From positions 62,001 through 126,000 of the forward strand of contig NZ_NAAD01000003.1 in assembly GCF_002093115.1 (NCBI RefSeq): a stretch of 64,000 bases of DNA, given 5' to 3'. The stretch comes from Geothermobacter hydrogeniphilus. GTDB lineage: Bacteria; Desulfobacterota; Desulfuromonadia; Desulfuromonadales; Geothermobacteraceae. The notes beneath the pieces were generated by a model. It was given only the letters and a program-made list of their open reading frames with translations. It did not search any database and was not told the DNA's origin. This document shows, in pieces, positions 1-8,813 of the stretch. Both the position numbers and the translations under genes were made by a program. Each line of letters starts with the position of its first letter. Positions within the stretch are counted from its first letter, which is position 1.

Positions 1-2080
1 TGATGCGGTAGATGCGGTTGGCGCGCTGGCTGATCTCTTCGCGGAAGCGTTCGGAGAGGTAGCTTGAGACATTGCGAAAGACCCGGTTGCGGAGAAATCT
101 GACCAGTTTTTCCTTTTCCTTCCAGGTTCTGACCTGCGCCTGCCGGGCGGTGATCTCTGTTTCAATCTGCTTGAGCCGGTCGATTTCATCGGCCAGCCGT
201 TTCACGTCCTTCCCGAGTCCTACGGCCTTCTGGCCCAGGGCACCGACTTCGCGGCCCAGTTCATCCTTCTGTCGACGCAGCGCCTGGTGCCGGACGGTAT
301 CATACTCCCTGCTTTCCGCCTTGAGCTCGGTTTCTCCGGTCCTGAGATCCTGTTGCAGGCGGGCCAGGAGCTGCTCGAACTTTCGCAGCTCGGTTTGCAG
401 TCCTTCGAGCCTGGACGCCTGTTCCCGGTGGGCCATGTAGAGATCACGCGCCGGCCGGTGCCGTTTCTGTTCGGCTTCCATCTGTTCAATCATGGCGGCC
501 AGGTTCGCATATTCCTTGAGCGCCGTCTGTTTTTCGGTCAACTGCCGCTGGAGTGCGTCCCGGTCTCTTCCTGATCGTTCCAGCCCTGCGGCACGCTCCT
601 GATTGGCCTTGAGTTTTATGGCCAACCCAGCTGCCTGCTCATCAAGTGTTCTGAGCTGCACCTCGAAGGCCTTGAGTTGTTCGGCGGCCCGGCTCGCCTC
701 TTTTTCCGTCTGCTCCAGTCGAGCCAGCTCTTTTTCCATCGCTTCTCGTTCCGCGGCAAGTTCGGCCAGCCTGGTAGAGAAGAGATCCCCCGGTGGTTTC
801 TCGGCGATGTTCAGGCAGGGGTCCTGAAAGAACGGACAGATCCCCTCGGCGAGCTTGTCTTTTCCTTCCTCAAGCCCGGTGCGGCGGCCATCGAGTTGTC
901 CGAGCCGCGAACGCACCGCGATGATTGCTTCGCGCACCTCCGGCAGTCGGGCAGCCAGCTTTCGCGTCGTTGGGTCAACCTCCAGTGTCCTGCGTTTCTC
1001 GGTGAGGTTCCGCTCCTCGTCCGCAACTTCGAGCATCGCCCTCTCAATGGCCTTGCTTTCGGCAGCGTGGCGCGCGGTCAGCGCTGAGAGCTGTTTCTCG
1101 AATTGCGCCATCTCCTGTTCCAAACGGTGCTGCACCTTGGCCTGTTCGCGCAACTCGACCAGTCTCTTTTCCGCCTGCTCGCAGGCCTGTTTGCCGGCCA
1201 TGTTTTCGCTCACCACCCGGCGGGACTTCTCCGCTTCGGCGATCAGGATTTTCTGGGCGGCGACCCGTTCCCTGCCGTTGTCGATTCGCTCCTTGAGCTT
1301 GTCGATTTCGGTGCCGAGGGCCTTGATCTTCTGTTCGCGCCTGTCGATCTCAACCAGCTGTTCCTCAAGTTTCTGGAGCTCCTGGCCCTTGCCGTGGCAC
1401 TCCTGTTCCGTCCGGGCGAGGTGTTGTATGGCATCTTTGTGCGCGGAACGTTTCTCCGGCAGGACCGCCAGCTGCTCCTTCAGTGGACCGATGGCGCTTT
1501 CCAGCACGCTGACCTTGTTCGCGATGGCCTTGAGCAGGGCGTTGGACCGGGTGAAGGTCTTGCGCCAGGTGTCGATACCGAGAATTTCATCGAACTTGTC
1601 CCGACGTCTGGTCGGCTGTCTGATGACGAAGGGGCCGAGGAACTCATGCTGGAAGGGGCCGATCACCAGTTCGAACTGCTCGGCGAGGGATCGCCCGTTT
1701 TCGAGGCCAAGCAATTCCTTCAGCCGCGCCTCGGTTTCCCTGATATCCTTGTGCTCCTCGACCTCGAAAGCTCCGCCGACCTCTTTGGCCAGCAGCCATT
1801 TTGCCGGGGTGCCGACGGTGCGGCTGACCTGGAAGCGCTCTTTCCGGGCCTCGAAAAGGATCGTGATCTCCCCCTTTTTCGCGCCGATGGAGATGAAACG
1901 CTCGACGTTGCCGACAAAGCTCTGCGCGTCGACTCCGAACAGGGCGTAGCCGATCGCTTCGAAGATGGTACTCTTGCCGATGCCGTTGGGACCGGCGAGG
2001 ACGTTGATTCCCGGGGAGAAACTGAGATCAAGATCGCGGTGCGACTTGATATTTTTCAGCCGGATGGAGAGGATCCGCAT
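1..2080 (-). CDS. sbcC: SbcC/Rad50-like DNA repair ATPase (C-terminal part outside window)
   Basis: Reading the minus strand from an ATG at 2080 gives an open frame to the window edge, 693 residues with no stop. The start reads MRILSIRLKNIKSHRDLDL. A Walker A motif, GPNGIGKST, lies near residues 31-39 and is followed by IFEAIGYALFG, typical of the Rad50/SbcC/SMC N-terminal ATPase half. From about residue 190 onward it is a long charged coiled coil (E, K, Q, R rich). A hook-like CPFFQDPC sits at residues 415-422, then the returning coil. The C-terminal Walker B half lies beyond position 1. With SbcD it should form an ATP-dependent nuclease that opens hairpins and trims DNA ends. It starts 5 bp after the sbcD stop, so the two are co-transcribed and probably translationally coupled. 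The hook is C-x6-C rather than the usual CxxC. Confidence 0.9.
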   Translation of the reverse strand, partial: MRILSIRLKNIKSHRDLDLSFSPGINVLAGPNGIGKSTIFEAIGYALFGVDAQSFVGNVERFISIGAKKGEITILFEARKERFQVSRTVGTPAKWLLAKEVGGAFEVEEHKDIRETEARLKELLGLENGRSLAEQFELVIGPFQHEFLGPFVIRQPTRRRDKFDEILGIDTWRKTFTRSNALLKAIANKVSVLESAIGPLKEQLAVLPEKRSAHKDAIQHLARTEQECHGKGQELQKLEEQLVEIDRREQKIKALGTEIDKLKERIDNGRERVAAQKILIAEAEKSRRVVSENMAGKQACEQAEKRLVELREQAKVQHRLEQEMAQFEKQLSALTARHAAESKAIERAMLEVADEERNLTEKRRTLEVDPTTRKLAARLPEVREAIIAVRSRLGQLDGRRTGLEEGKDKLAEGICPFFQDPCLNIAEKPPGDLFSTRLAELAAEREAMEKELARLEQTEKEASRAAEQLKAFEVQLRTLDEQAAGLAIKLKANQERAAGLERSGRDRDALQRQLTEKQTALKEYANLAAMIEQMEAEQKRHRPARDLYMAHREQASRLEGLQTELRKFEQLLARLQQDLRTGETELKAESREYDTVRHQALRRQKDELGREVGALGQKAVGLGKDVKRLADEIDRLKQIETEITARQAQVRTWKEKEKLVRFLRNRVFRNVSSYLSERFREEISQRANRIYRI

Positions 2081-2085
2081 GGTGG

Positions 2086-3333
2086 TTACGTCTCCTCTGT
2101 GCCCAGCAGGGCCAGCAGTTCGTCTTCATCCACCTCGTTCTTCTGCAGCATGTCACGCAGCGTCAGTGACAGTTTCACCAACTCATCCTCGCGTCCCCGG
2201 TAGTCACTGCCGGAGCCGATCAGTTCGCGGAGCACATCCTGTTCGATCTCGGCGAGGCTCTTTTTCTCAGTCGCCGCGTCTCCGGCACTGCTGACCAGTG
2301 ACAGGTGATTCTTGATTTCCACGTGCAGGGGGGAGGCGATCTCTTCCAGGGCGAGGCGCAGTCGTTCCCGCCCGAGTTCGAAGGGATGGAAGCTCACTTT
2401 GCCGACCAGCTTCAGTTCCAGCAGCGGCCGGCGTTTATCGGCAGGGAGGAGTTCTCCGACCCGGGTGAGGCATCTCTCAAGTGCCTGTTCGGCGTTTTGC
2501 GATCCCGACAGGTCGATGGTCGCGACCAGCATCGGGCGGGGGGCGGTGGTCCGGAACTCGGCAGAGAAAGTTCCGTTCTCAAATGACACCAGGTAACAGC
2601 CTTTGTCGTACGTCTCTTCACCGAAATTGACCCGCTCCGGAGAACCGGGATTGAAGGCGTAGGGCTGTCCATCCGAAGTTTCGACAATATAGGGTTTATG
2701 GCCATGGCCGAGGGCGACGTAGCCGAAGGTTCCGGCGAGGGGGTGGGCCTCCTCCGGCTTCATGTTGCCGATCTCCACCGGCGAGTAGCTCCAGATGCCG
2801 ACATGAAAAAGGAGCAGATTATTCTCGGTGGTTACCGCATCGCAGATCCGCTCGACGTGGCTGCCGGCCTGGGCGCCGATGTAGCCGAGGCCGTAGATGT
2901 TGACATCGCCGATCTTGATCCGTCCCCCCAGTCCGGTCTCCTCATCGAAAGGATCGAAGCGGTAGCCGCCATCATCTGTCCGGGTCGGGCGCAGTAGGCG
3001 GATGTAGCCCATCTGTGACAGAGCCTCCATCCAGGAGACGCTGTCACGGCGGTGAATCCAGTCATGGTTTCCCTCGATGGCGATGCAGGGGATGCCGACC
3101 TCCTTGAGGGGCTGGAGGGATGCGATGGTGCGGGCGAAGGTGCGCGGCAGGATCTGGCCGACGTGGAACAGGTCGCCGCTGATCAGCAGAGCGTCGACTT
3201 TTTCGTTGATGGCGGTGGTGACGATCCGGTCGAGGGTGGCGAAAAAATCCCGGTAGCGTTGCGTGCTGCCGGGACTGTTGCGGTAGGTTTTGCCGAGATG
3301 GATATCGGCGGTGTGGAGGAAGCGAAGCGTCAT
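2086..3333 (-). CDS. sbcD: SbcD-like metallophosphoesterase (DNA exonuclease subunit)
   Basis: A 415-aa calcineurin-type metallophosphoesterase of the Mre11/SbcD family. Metal-binding motifs are in the expected order: HTADIH with D10 and H12, GDLFH with D54, GNHDW with N89, H90 and D91, then HVGIWSY and GHGH further on. The N-terminal nuclease domain covers about residues 1-270; the remainder is the capping and SbcC-binding region, ending in acidic residues. It is the first gene of a two-gene minus-strand operon with sbcC. The product would be the Mn-dependent nuclease half of the SbcCD complex in the cytoplasm. The match to family architecture is clear; activity on particular substrates is inferred from the family. 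Confidence 0.93.
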   Translation of the reverse strand: MTLRFLHTADIHLGKTYRNSPGSTQRYRDFFATLDRIVTTAINEKVDALLISGDLFHVGQILPRTFARTIASLQPLKEVGIPCIAIEGNHDWIHRRDSVSWMEALSQMGYIRLLRPTRTDDGGYRFDPFDEETGLGGRIKIGDVNIYGLGYIGAQAGSHVERICDAVTTENNLLLFHVGIWSYSPVEIGNMKPEEAHPLAGTFGYVALGHGHKPYIVETSDGQPYAFNPGSPERVNFGEETYDKGCYLVSFENGTFSAEFRTTAPRPMLVATIDLSGSQNAEQALERCLTRVGELLPADKRRPLLELKLVGKVSFHPFELGRERLRLALEEIASPLHVEIKNHLSLVSSAGDAATEKKSLAEIEQDVLRELIGSGSDYRGREDELVKLSLTLRDMLQKNEVDEDELLALLGTEET

Positions 3334-3390
3334 GGCCCCACTCTAGCAGGCCCATCCGGCGACATCAAGACCGTGATCGGCCGGAATCAT

Positions 3391-3825
3391 TCACTCTCTT
3401 TGTCGCGGCATGGTCTGCATGACCGCCAGCACCCGTCGGGCGTAATTAGCCTGCTTGTCGCGGCTGACGGCATTGTAGCAGCCGATTCCCCGCCAGGTGT
3501 AGCCGAGGCGCTGCAGGCAGTCGGAGAGAATCCTTGCCCCGGCCTTGACGTTGGTGCAGGGGTCGTCGAGGGCGTTCCAGACGGCGGGCGCAAAGCTCTG
3601 CCGCCAGCGGGAATTGACCTGCATTACGCCGATGTCGGTGCTGCCGTCGGGGTTGTGGTAGATCGCCCGGGGATCGAAGTTGGATTCGACTTTGGCGATG
3701 GCCCAGAGCAGGGCCGCGGGAACCTGGTAGCGGTCGGCGGCCTGTTCAAAACAGAAGGCGCCGGCAGCGGCGGGGTGAATACAGATGGCTGCCAGCAGCA
3801 GGATGATCAGCGGGGTTCGGTTCAT
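3391..3825 (-). CDS. small secreted lytic transglycosylase (SLT domain)
   Basis: A 144-aa protein with an N-terminal hydrophobic signal (residues 4-22, cleavage likely after AAA-G). The rest is a goose-lysozyme-like SLT fold: KVESNF carries the presumed catalytic glutamate E47, GVMQVN lies at 66-71, and a CYNAV segment precedes the last helix. It would cleave the glycan strands of peptidoglycan in the periplasm. Its size and layout match IagB/VirB1-like specialised transglycosylases, which open the wall for secretion systems or pili, but no such system is adjacent. It lies 57 bp downstream of the end of the sbcD coding start on the same strand side, with its own weak ribosome site. Which envelope machine it serves cannot be told from here. 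Confidence 0.88.
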   Translation of the reverse strand: MNRTPLIILLLAAICIHPAAAGAFCFEQAADRYQVPAALLWAIAKVESNFDPRAIYHNPDGSTDIGVMQVNSRWRQSFAPAVWNALDDPCTNVKAGARILSDCLQRLGYTWRGIGCYNAVSRDKQANYARRVLAVMQTMPRQRE

Positions 3826-3909
3826 CTCTGTCGTTTGTCCGGGTTGCTGTCGGGAATTGCTTCATCCTGAATCAGGTTCATTTTACCCGAGCGACAGGGA
3901 AGAGACAAG

Positions 3910-3978
3910 CTGGTCGGCAGCGGCTCCGCAGCGACGCGAGCCAGGGCAACGAAGCAGACGGGCGCTTTTCATCGGCCC
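3910..3978. repeat. degenerate family A palindromic repeat
   Basis: The right half (CAACGAAGCAGACGGGCG then CTTTTCATCGGCC) matches the right end of the copy at 31905-32028 (CAACGCAGCAGATGGGCG, TTTTTCATCAGCC). The left half is eroded. It lies just downstream of the terminator of the minus-strand gene at 4017-5045. Confidence 0.45.
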
Positions 3979-3982
3979 CGTA

Positions 3983-4014
3983 TAAAAAAAGGGGCTGCCT
4001 GGGCAGCCCCTTTC
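3983..4014 (-). terminator. rho-independent terminator of the 4017-5045 gene
   Basis: A GGGGCTGCC/GGCAGCCCC hairpin with a very short loop. On the minus strand it is followed by a run of seven T residues, directly after the stop codon of the gene at 4017-5045. Confidence 0.85.
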
Positions 4015-4016
4015 CT

Positions 4017-5045
4017 TCAGGGAAGCACGAATGCCGACCGGCAGGATGGACAGCGGGCTTTTTTGCCGCTGAGGGTTTCCTTGTAGGCCAGCTTGTGGTT
4101 ACACTGGCCGCAACGAGCCAGTTTGACGGTCGGTCGCTGCGGGTCCGGTTCGAGGGCGATGATAGCGGGTTTTTCCTCCACGGGTTCCGTTTCTGCCACC
4201 GCAGCTTCTTCAGCCGGGGCGGCCACGGGTTTTTCGGCGGGTGTCCCGGGGGCCGGTTTCTCCTCGGCGGGCGGCTGCTCCCCGAAGCCGGCAAAAGGAT
4301 CGTCGGTCGTTTCAGTTGCGGAATCCTCCGCTGATTCCTCATGGTTGAAGGCGCTGTCGAACTGCTGATCGAGGTTGGCCGCTTCGGCATCTTCATCCTC
4401 AGTGAATTCGAGGGCGCTGTCGTCGCCGCCAAAAGCTGTTTCCTGGGGCTCCCGGTTGTCGGAAGCCTCGGCAAAGGGATCTGCGTCGTCACCGGTTTGC
4501 TCTTCTTCGAAGGCGAAGGCGTCTGCAGCAGGGGCCTGGCTCTCTTCGGTTGTTTCTTCCCCGAAGGCTTCTTCAGGGCTGACGGCAAATTCAAAGCCCG
4601 TTTCCCGGGGGCTGTCATCCGCCGCGGTTTCCGTGACCGTCGCCGGTTCCATTTCCGTGGTTTGTTCGGTGGCGGGCGCTTCCTGCTCCTGTTCGGTCGC
4701 CTCATCCAGGTCGAAGGCTGCGGCCAGCGGGTCATTGTCGTCTTGTCCGGCGGGCGGGGGATCCGTTTTTTCTTCCTCCGGTTCCCAGGCGGCGGGTGCA
4801 AAGGCGGTTGTTGCCGAAGTGGACTCGGCGGCTTCTTCAACCGGAACCCCGGCTTGTTGCTGGGACAGGAACTGGTCAAATTTTTCGTTGAGTTGTTTCA
4901 GTTCCTGGCTGGTGGCGTAACTCCATTTCCAGATGCGCCAGACAAAAAACGGAACCAGAATCGACAGCACCAACATCAGCAGGTAATAAACCATAAACAT
5001 CAGGCCGCCGGTCGCTCCGAGCATCTGCATCGCTCCACTATCCAT
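4017..5045 (-). CDS. membrane-anchored acidic protein with C-terminal zinc ribbon
   Basis: A 342-aa protein of unknown function. Residues 1-35 hold one hydrophobic membrane segment (LMFMVYYLLMLVLSILVPFFVW) broken only by a few residues. A coiled-coil-like stretch around 40-65 (ELKQLNEKFDQFLSQQ) follows. Residues 70-300 are a very acidic, low-complexity Glu/Ala/Asp linker. The last 35 residues are a four-cysteine ribbon, CGQC...CPSC, ending SAFVLP. A strong AGGAGG site precedes the ATG. The layout suggests a cytoplasmic zinc finger held away from the membrane by a flexible tether. The same ribbon, differently decorated, ends the neighbouring protein at 5288-5893. The ribbon resembles the short MJ0042-type finger found at the ends of bacterial membrane proteins. 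No function is assigned. Confidence 0.85.
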   Translation of the reverse strand: MDSGAMQMLGATGGLMFMVYYLLMLVLSILVPFFVWRIWKWSYATSQELKQLNEKFDQFLSQQQAGVPVEEAAESTSATTAFAPAAWEPEEEKTDPPPAGQDDNDPLAAAFDLDEATEQEQEAPATEQTTEMEPATVTETAADDSPRETGFEFAVSPEEAFGEETTEESQAPAADAFAFEEEQTGDDADPFAEASDNREPQETAFGGDDSALEFTEDEDAEAANLDQQFDSAFNHEESAEDSATETTDDPFAGFGEQPPAEEKPAPGTPAEKPVAAPAEEAAVAETEPVEEKPAIIALEPDPQRPTVKLARCGQCNHKLAYKETLSGKKARCPSCRSAFVLP

Positions 5046-5287
5046 TACATTCCCTCCTGGCTGGGTAGTTTATCAGTCTTTTAATACCTGCACCGGGGAA
5101 AAGTGTCAATATTTTAACGAGTTTTATCTTCTTTCATGGCGGAATGAATTTGCCCGACGATGAAGATGGCGCGTCAACGCTCTAATGTTCCGATGCCGGT
5201 GGCTGAAACCGGGGATCGCCGATGGGACTGTGTTGCCCGCCGGATTCAACCGTCATGCCGGCAGACGCTGTTGTGCTTCTCGGCTGT

Positions 5288-5893
5288 TCAGGGCAATTCG
5301 AAGGGTTGGCGGCAGGCTGTGCAGTTGACCTTGCGGCCGGTCAGACGGTCGGGGTAGGTCATGCGGGTTCTGCACTGGCCGCAGAGAATGGTTCGAATGC
5401 CCGGCCGACGCGGGTCGGACGGCAGACGGATAACCGCGGGGGCTGTTGTTTGCCGGCCCGAAGCTCGTGGCAGAACCACCGGGTTTCGACAGTGATCGCA
5501 AATCGTTTCAGCACCTTCGTGCTGCGATTGAAAGTAGAGTCGGCCTTGACAAATGTGGCAGTCGACAGCGCGGAGCGGCGGCATGGGGGCGAGATGCTGC
5601 TGACAGTTTGGACAGAGTTCCAGGGTGCGGCCGATCGCTGTCCGGCAATGGGGACAGGTCCGGCGATTGCTTTCAGTCAGACAAGGGACGTTGTCCTGTT
5701 CTTCCGGCCCGACTTCGTTCGTTGGCGGGGAGGCTACCGGCCTGCGGCAGTTGCTGCAGTGCCAGATGTTGTTTCCGGCGTCGCCGCCGCGGAAGGCAAG
5801 CAGGCTGCGCAACCCCCGTCGGCCGGGATGCCTGTGGATGATGACGGTTTTGCAGCAGTGGGGACAATACGCGGGTATTGTTTCTGTTTCCAT
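5288..5893 (-). CDS. multi-zinc-ribbon protein of unknown function
   Basis: About 201 residues from the METETIPAY start at 5893, which has a GGAG 11 bases upstream; an in-frame ATG at 5926 would add 11 residues but has its purines touching the start codon. The protein is a string of paired CxxC motifs: CPHC, CSNC, CPHC, CPNC, CHIC, CDHC, CGQC and CTAC, which can make about four zinc ribbons. There is no membrane segment or signal peptide. The final module (CGQCRTRMTY...VNCTACRQPFELP) lines up with the end of the protein at 4017-5045 (CGQCNHKLAY...ARCPSCRSAFVLP). The pair is on the same strand, 242 bp apart. It may be a nucleic-acid or protein-binding adaptor, but this is only inference. Confidence 0.8.
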   Translation of the reverse strand: METETIPAYCPHCCKTVIIHRHPGRRGLRSLLAFRGGDAGNNIWHCSNCRRPVASPPTNEVGPEEQDNVPCLTESNRRTCPHCRTAIGRTLELCPNCQQHLAPMPPLRAVDCHICQGRLYFQSQHEGAETICDHCRNPVVLPRASGRQTTAPAVIRLPSDPRRPGIRTILCGQCRTRMTYPDRLTGRKVNCTACRQPFELP

Positions 5894-6149
5894 CCTTGAT
5901 ACGACTCCAGTGCCGGATCCTGTCATCCTCTCGATCCGGAAAATGACAATTTTCGCCTGCCGGCGTGGGCCGACAGGCTGACATTGGCATAAAAAACAAA
6001 ATAAAATAAATAACTTGCCTTATGCTGTCAGGGCATTGCCCCGTCGTCGATGCAGGCAAACAGGGCTGTTTTCAGCAAAAATCCTGCCAGTGATGCGAGC
6101 GGGAGTCTCTTGACGGCTTCGGGGAGTTGCAGAGATTCTCTTTCCGGCC

Positions 6150-6178
6150 TTGCGAAAAACGCTTCAGTCAGCTTAAAT
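6150..6178 (+). promoter_or_regulatory. possible sigma-70 promoter for clpS-clpA-aat
   Basis: TTGCGA, 17 bases, TTAAAT, about 60 bp before the clpS start. The -35 matches well and the -10 at four of six positions. The 312-bp gap from 5927 to 6238 has an AT-rich stretch near 5990-6015 and no other clear feature. Confidence 0.35.
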
Positions 6179-6238
6179 TTAATTATCAGATGCGGGAGCG
6201 GGTTTTGTCGGTATCCGTTCCAGGAAAGGAGTTCAGTT

Positions 6239-6553
6239 GTGGGCAGGGAGGTTCCCGGAAGCGGTATCAGGGTTGAGGAAGAGAGTCGGACGCGGACGGT
6301 CGCGCCGCCGCTTTATCGCGTACTGATGCACAATGACGATTACACCACCATGGAATTTGTCGTGGAGGTGCTGCAGACCGTTTTTCGCAAATCGGCTACG
6401 GAAGCCAACCAGATCATGCTCCATATTCATCACAAGGGCGTTGGGGAGTGCGGCGTTTTCCCCTACGAAATCGCCGAAACCAAGGTTGCCAGGGTCCACA
6501 GCCTGGCGCGGAAAACCGGGTACCCGCTGCGTTGCAGCCTGGAAGAAGCCTGA
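6239..6553 (+). CDS. clpS: ClpS N-degron adaptor
   Basis: 104 residues from a GTG at 6239, chosen because AGGAAAGGAG ends seven bases upstream and this gives the normal ClpS length; the open frame extends further upstream without a ribosome site. The HNDDYTTMEFVVEVL block (N32, D33, D34) and the LHIHHKG segment are the ClpS signatures that bind bulky N-terminal residues and dock on ClpA. The start of the protein is the variable, flexible tail that enters the ClpA pore. It is the first gene of clpS-clpA-aat, 20 bp before clpA. The adaptor delivers N-degron substrates to ClpAP in the cytoplasm. Confidence 0.95.
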   Translation: MGREVPGSGIRVEEESRTRTVAPPLYRVLMHNDDYTTMEFVVEVLQTVFRKSATEANQIMLHIHHKGVGECGVFPYEIAETKVARVHSLARKTGYPLRCSLEEA

Positions 6554-6573
6554 CGAAGAGAGTCGAGATACCT

Positions 6574-8808
6574 ATGTTCAGTGCCGAAGTACAAATTGCT
6601 TTTTCGCTCGCGGTTCGTGAAGCTCAGCGCCGGCATCACGAGTTTTTAACCTCGGAACATCTGCTTTATGCCGTACTGTTTGAAGAGCAGGGGCAGGAGA
6701 TCATTCGCAGTTGTGGAGGGGATCTGAGCGAGTTGCGCCGTCAGCTGGAAGCATTTTTCAATGAAAAGCTGGAGAGCCTGCCGGGAGAAGAGGAGTTTGT
6801 TCCCGAACAGACCGTCGGTCTGCAGCGCATCCTCCAGCGGACCGTCATGCACATGCAGTCGGCGGGCAAGAAGGAGGTGACCGTCGGCGACCTGCTGGCG
6901 GCCATTCTCGAAGAGAAGAAGTCGCACGCCGCCCATTTTCTGCTCTCTCAGGGCGTCGGACGGCTTGATGTCCTTCATTATATCTCCCATGGAGTACCGA
7001 AGGTGGTCGGAGAGGAGAGCCTGCCGGAGGAGGACCGGACCCGTGAAGCGAAACCGGCTCGGGAGAAGCCCGGCAAGAATCCTCTCGCCCTCTTTACCGT
7101 CAATCTGCTGCAATGGGCCCGCGACGGACGGATCGATCCGCTGATCGGCCGCGAAGCCGAACTGTCGCGCACCGTTCAGGTTCTCTGCCGCCGTCGCAAG
7201 AACAACCCGATTTTTGTCGGTGAGCCGGGGGTCGGCAAAACCGCCCTGGCCGAAGGGCTGGCATTGCGTATTGCCGAGGGCAAGGTTCCCGACCTGTTGC
7301 GTGATTGTGAAATTTACAGTCTCGACATGGGAGCGTTGCTGGCCGGGACCAAGTTCCGGGGGGACTTCGAGGAACGGCTCAAGGCGGTGATCAAGGAGTT
7401 GCAGAAACGACCGCAGGTGGTGCTGTTCATCGATGAGATCCACACCGTGGTCGGTGCCGGAGCGACCAGCGGCGGATCGCTCGACGCCTCCAATATCCTT
7501 AAACCGGTCCTGGCCAGCGGCGATATCCGCTGCATCGGTTCAACCACCTACGAGGAATACAAGAACCTTTTCGACAAGGATCGCGCTCTTTCGCGGCGCT
7601 TTCAGAAAATCGACGTTCCCGAGCCGAGCGTCGAAGAGACGGTGGCGATTCTGCAGGGGCTGCGCGTTCATTATGAGGAGCACCACGGGGTCCGCTACAG
7701 CGATGCGGCGTTGCAGGCCGCGGCGGAACTTTCGGCCCGGCATATCAATTTTCGTCACCTGCCGGACAAGGCCATTGACGTTATTGACGAGGCCGGAGCC
7801 TACGCGCGTCTACAGCCGCGCCGCAAGCGGACGCTGCAGGTTGCCGATATCGAAAAAGTGGTGGCCGGTATCGCCCGGATCCCGACCCGCAGTGTTTCGC
7901 GCAACGAGAGCCAGCGGCTGCAGAACCTGGAGCGGGATCTGAAGAAGGCCGTTTTCGGTCAGGACAAGGCCCTCAACCTGCTTTGTCGGGCGATCTGGCG
8001 CGGTCGCGCTGGACTCGGTCATCCCGACAAGCCGGTTGGCTCCTTCCTCTTTACCGGGCCGACCGGGGTTGGCAAGACCGAGGCGGCCAAGCAGCTGGCG
8101 GGCAGTATGGCGGTCGAGTTTTTGCGTTTCGACATGAGTGAGTATATGGAGAAACATTCGGTCGCCCGACTTATCGGCGCGCCACCCGGCTATGTCGGTT
8201 TCGATCAGGGGGGGCTGTTGACCGAAGCGGTGATCAAGCATCCCCACGCGGTGTTGCTGCTCGATGAAATCGAGAAGGCCCATCCCGACCTGTTCAACAT
8301 TCTGCTGCAGGTGATGGATCACGGTACCCTGACTGACAACAATGGCAAGCAGGCCGACTTCCGCAATGTCGTGCTGATCATGACCAGTAATGTCGGCGCC
8401 CGGGAGATGAGTGCCAATCCGATCGGTTTCGGTGACGCGCGCGGCGGGCCCCCGAGGGGAGAGATCGAGCGGACCTTCTCCCCCGAATTCCGCAACCGGC
8501 TGGATGCCGTCGTCGATTTTGCCCCGCTTGACAGCGAGGTGATGGGGCTGGTGGTCGATAAAATGCTGCGTGAGCTGCAGCGTCCCCTGGCTGACAAGGG
8601 CGTCAAGCTGCAGTTGACACCGGCCGCCCGGCGTTACCTGGCGGAGAAAGGGTATGATCCGCAGTTCGGTGCCCGTCCGCTGGCGCGCCTGTTGCAGTCC
8701 GAAATCGGCGATCAGGTTGCCAACGAAATCCTCTTCGGTTGTCTGCGCCAGGGGGGTCGAGTACGCATCGGTTGCCGCAATCGAAAACTGCTGTTCAACT
8801 TCAGGTGA
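6574..8808 (+). CDS. clpA: ClpA, ATPase subunit of ClpAP protease
   Basis: 744 residues from the ATG at 6574 ([17 protein letters not shown]), the usual length for ClpA. The N-terminal Clp_N double repeat covers about 1-145, the region that binds ClpS. The first AAA module has Walker A GEPGVGKT at 216-223 and Walker [11 protein letters not shown]. The second has GPTGVGKT at 495-502 and [10 protein letters not shown]. The D2-small domain closes the protein, with no long ClpB-type middle coiled coil, which separates it from ClpB and ClpC. It unfolds substrates and feeds them into ClpP, which is not encoded in this window. It sits between clpS and aat, so a complete N-end-rule recognition set is encoded together. 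Confidence 0.96.
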   Translation: MFSAEVQIAFSLAVREAQRRHHEFLTSEHLLYAVLFEEQGQEIIRSCGGDLSELRRQLEAFFNEKLESLPGEEEFVPEQTVGLQRILQRTVMHMQSAGKKEVTVGDLLAAILEEKKSHAAHFLLSQGVGRLDVLHYISHGVPKVVGEESLPEEDRTREAKPAREKPGKNPLALFTVNLLQWARDGRIDPLIGREAELSRTVQVLCRRRKNNPIFVGEPGVGKTALAEGLALRIAEGKVPDLLRDCEIYSLDMGALLAGTKFRGDFEERLKAVIKELQKRPQVVLFIDEIHTVVGAGATSGGSLDASNILKPVLASGDIRCIGSTTYEEYKNLFDKDRALSRRFQKIDVPEPSVEETVAILQGLRVHYEEHHGVRYSDAALQAAAELSARHINFRHLPDKAIDVIDEAGAYARLQPRRKRTLQVADIEKVVAGIARIPTRSVSRNESQRLQNLERDLKKAVFGQDKALNLLCRAIWRGRAGLGHPDKPVGSFLFTGPTGVGKTEAAKQLAGSMAVEFLRFDMSEYMEKHSVARLIGAPPGYVGFDQGGLLTEAVIKHPHAVLLLDEIEKAHPDLFNILLQVMDHGTLTDNNGKQADFRNVVLIMTSNVGAREMSANPIGFGDARGGPPRGEIERTFSPEFRNRLDAVVDFAPLDSEVMGLVVDKMLRELQRPLADKGVKLQLTPAARRYLAEKGYDPQFGARPLARLLQSEIGDQVANEILFGCLRQGGRVRIGCRNRKLLFNFR

Positions 8809-8813
8809 CTCCG

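Noticed and set aside
855-2203. Long plus-strand open frames opposite sbcC (364 and 366 residues)
   Set aside because: They are serine- or leucine-rich shadows of a GC-rich coiled-coil gene. The minus strand has a clean Walker motif and coupled start.
4341-5084. Plus-strand open frame of 247 residues opposite the acidic membrane protein
   Set aside because: Gly/Phe-rich complement of Glu/Ala codons; no start signal.
5385-5400. GGTTCGAATGCC as a tRNA T-arm
   Set aside because: It lies inside a zinc-ribbon coding frame and no acceptor or anticodon arm surrounds it.
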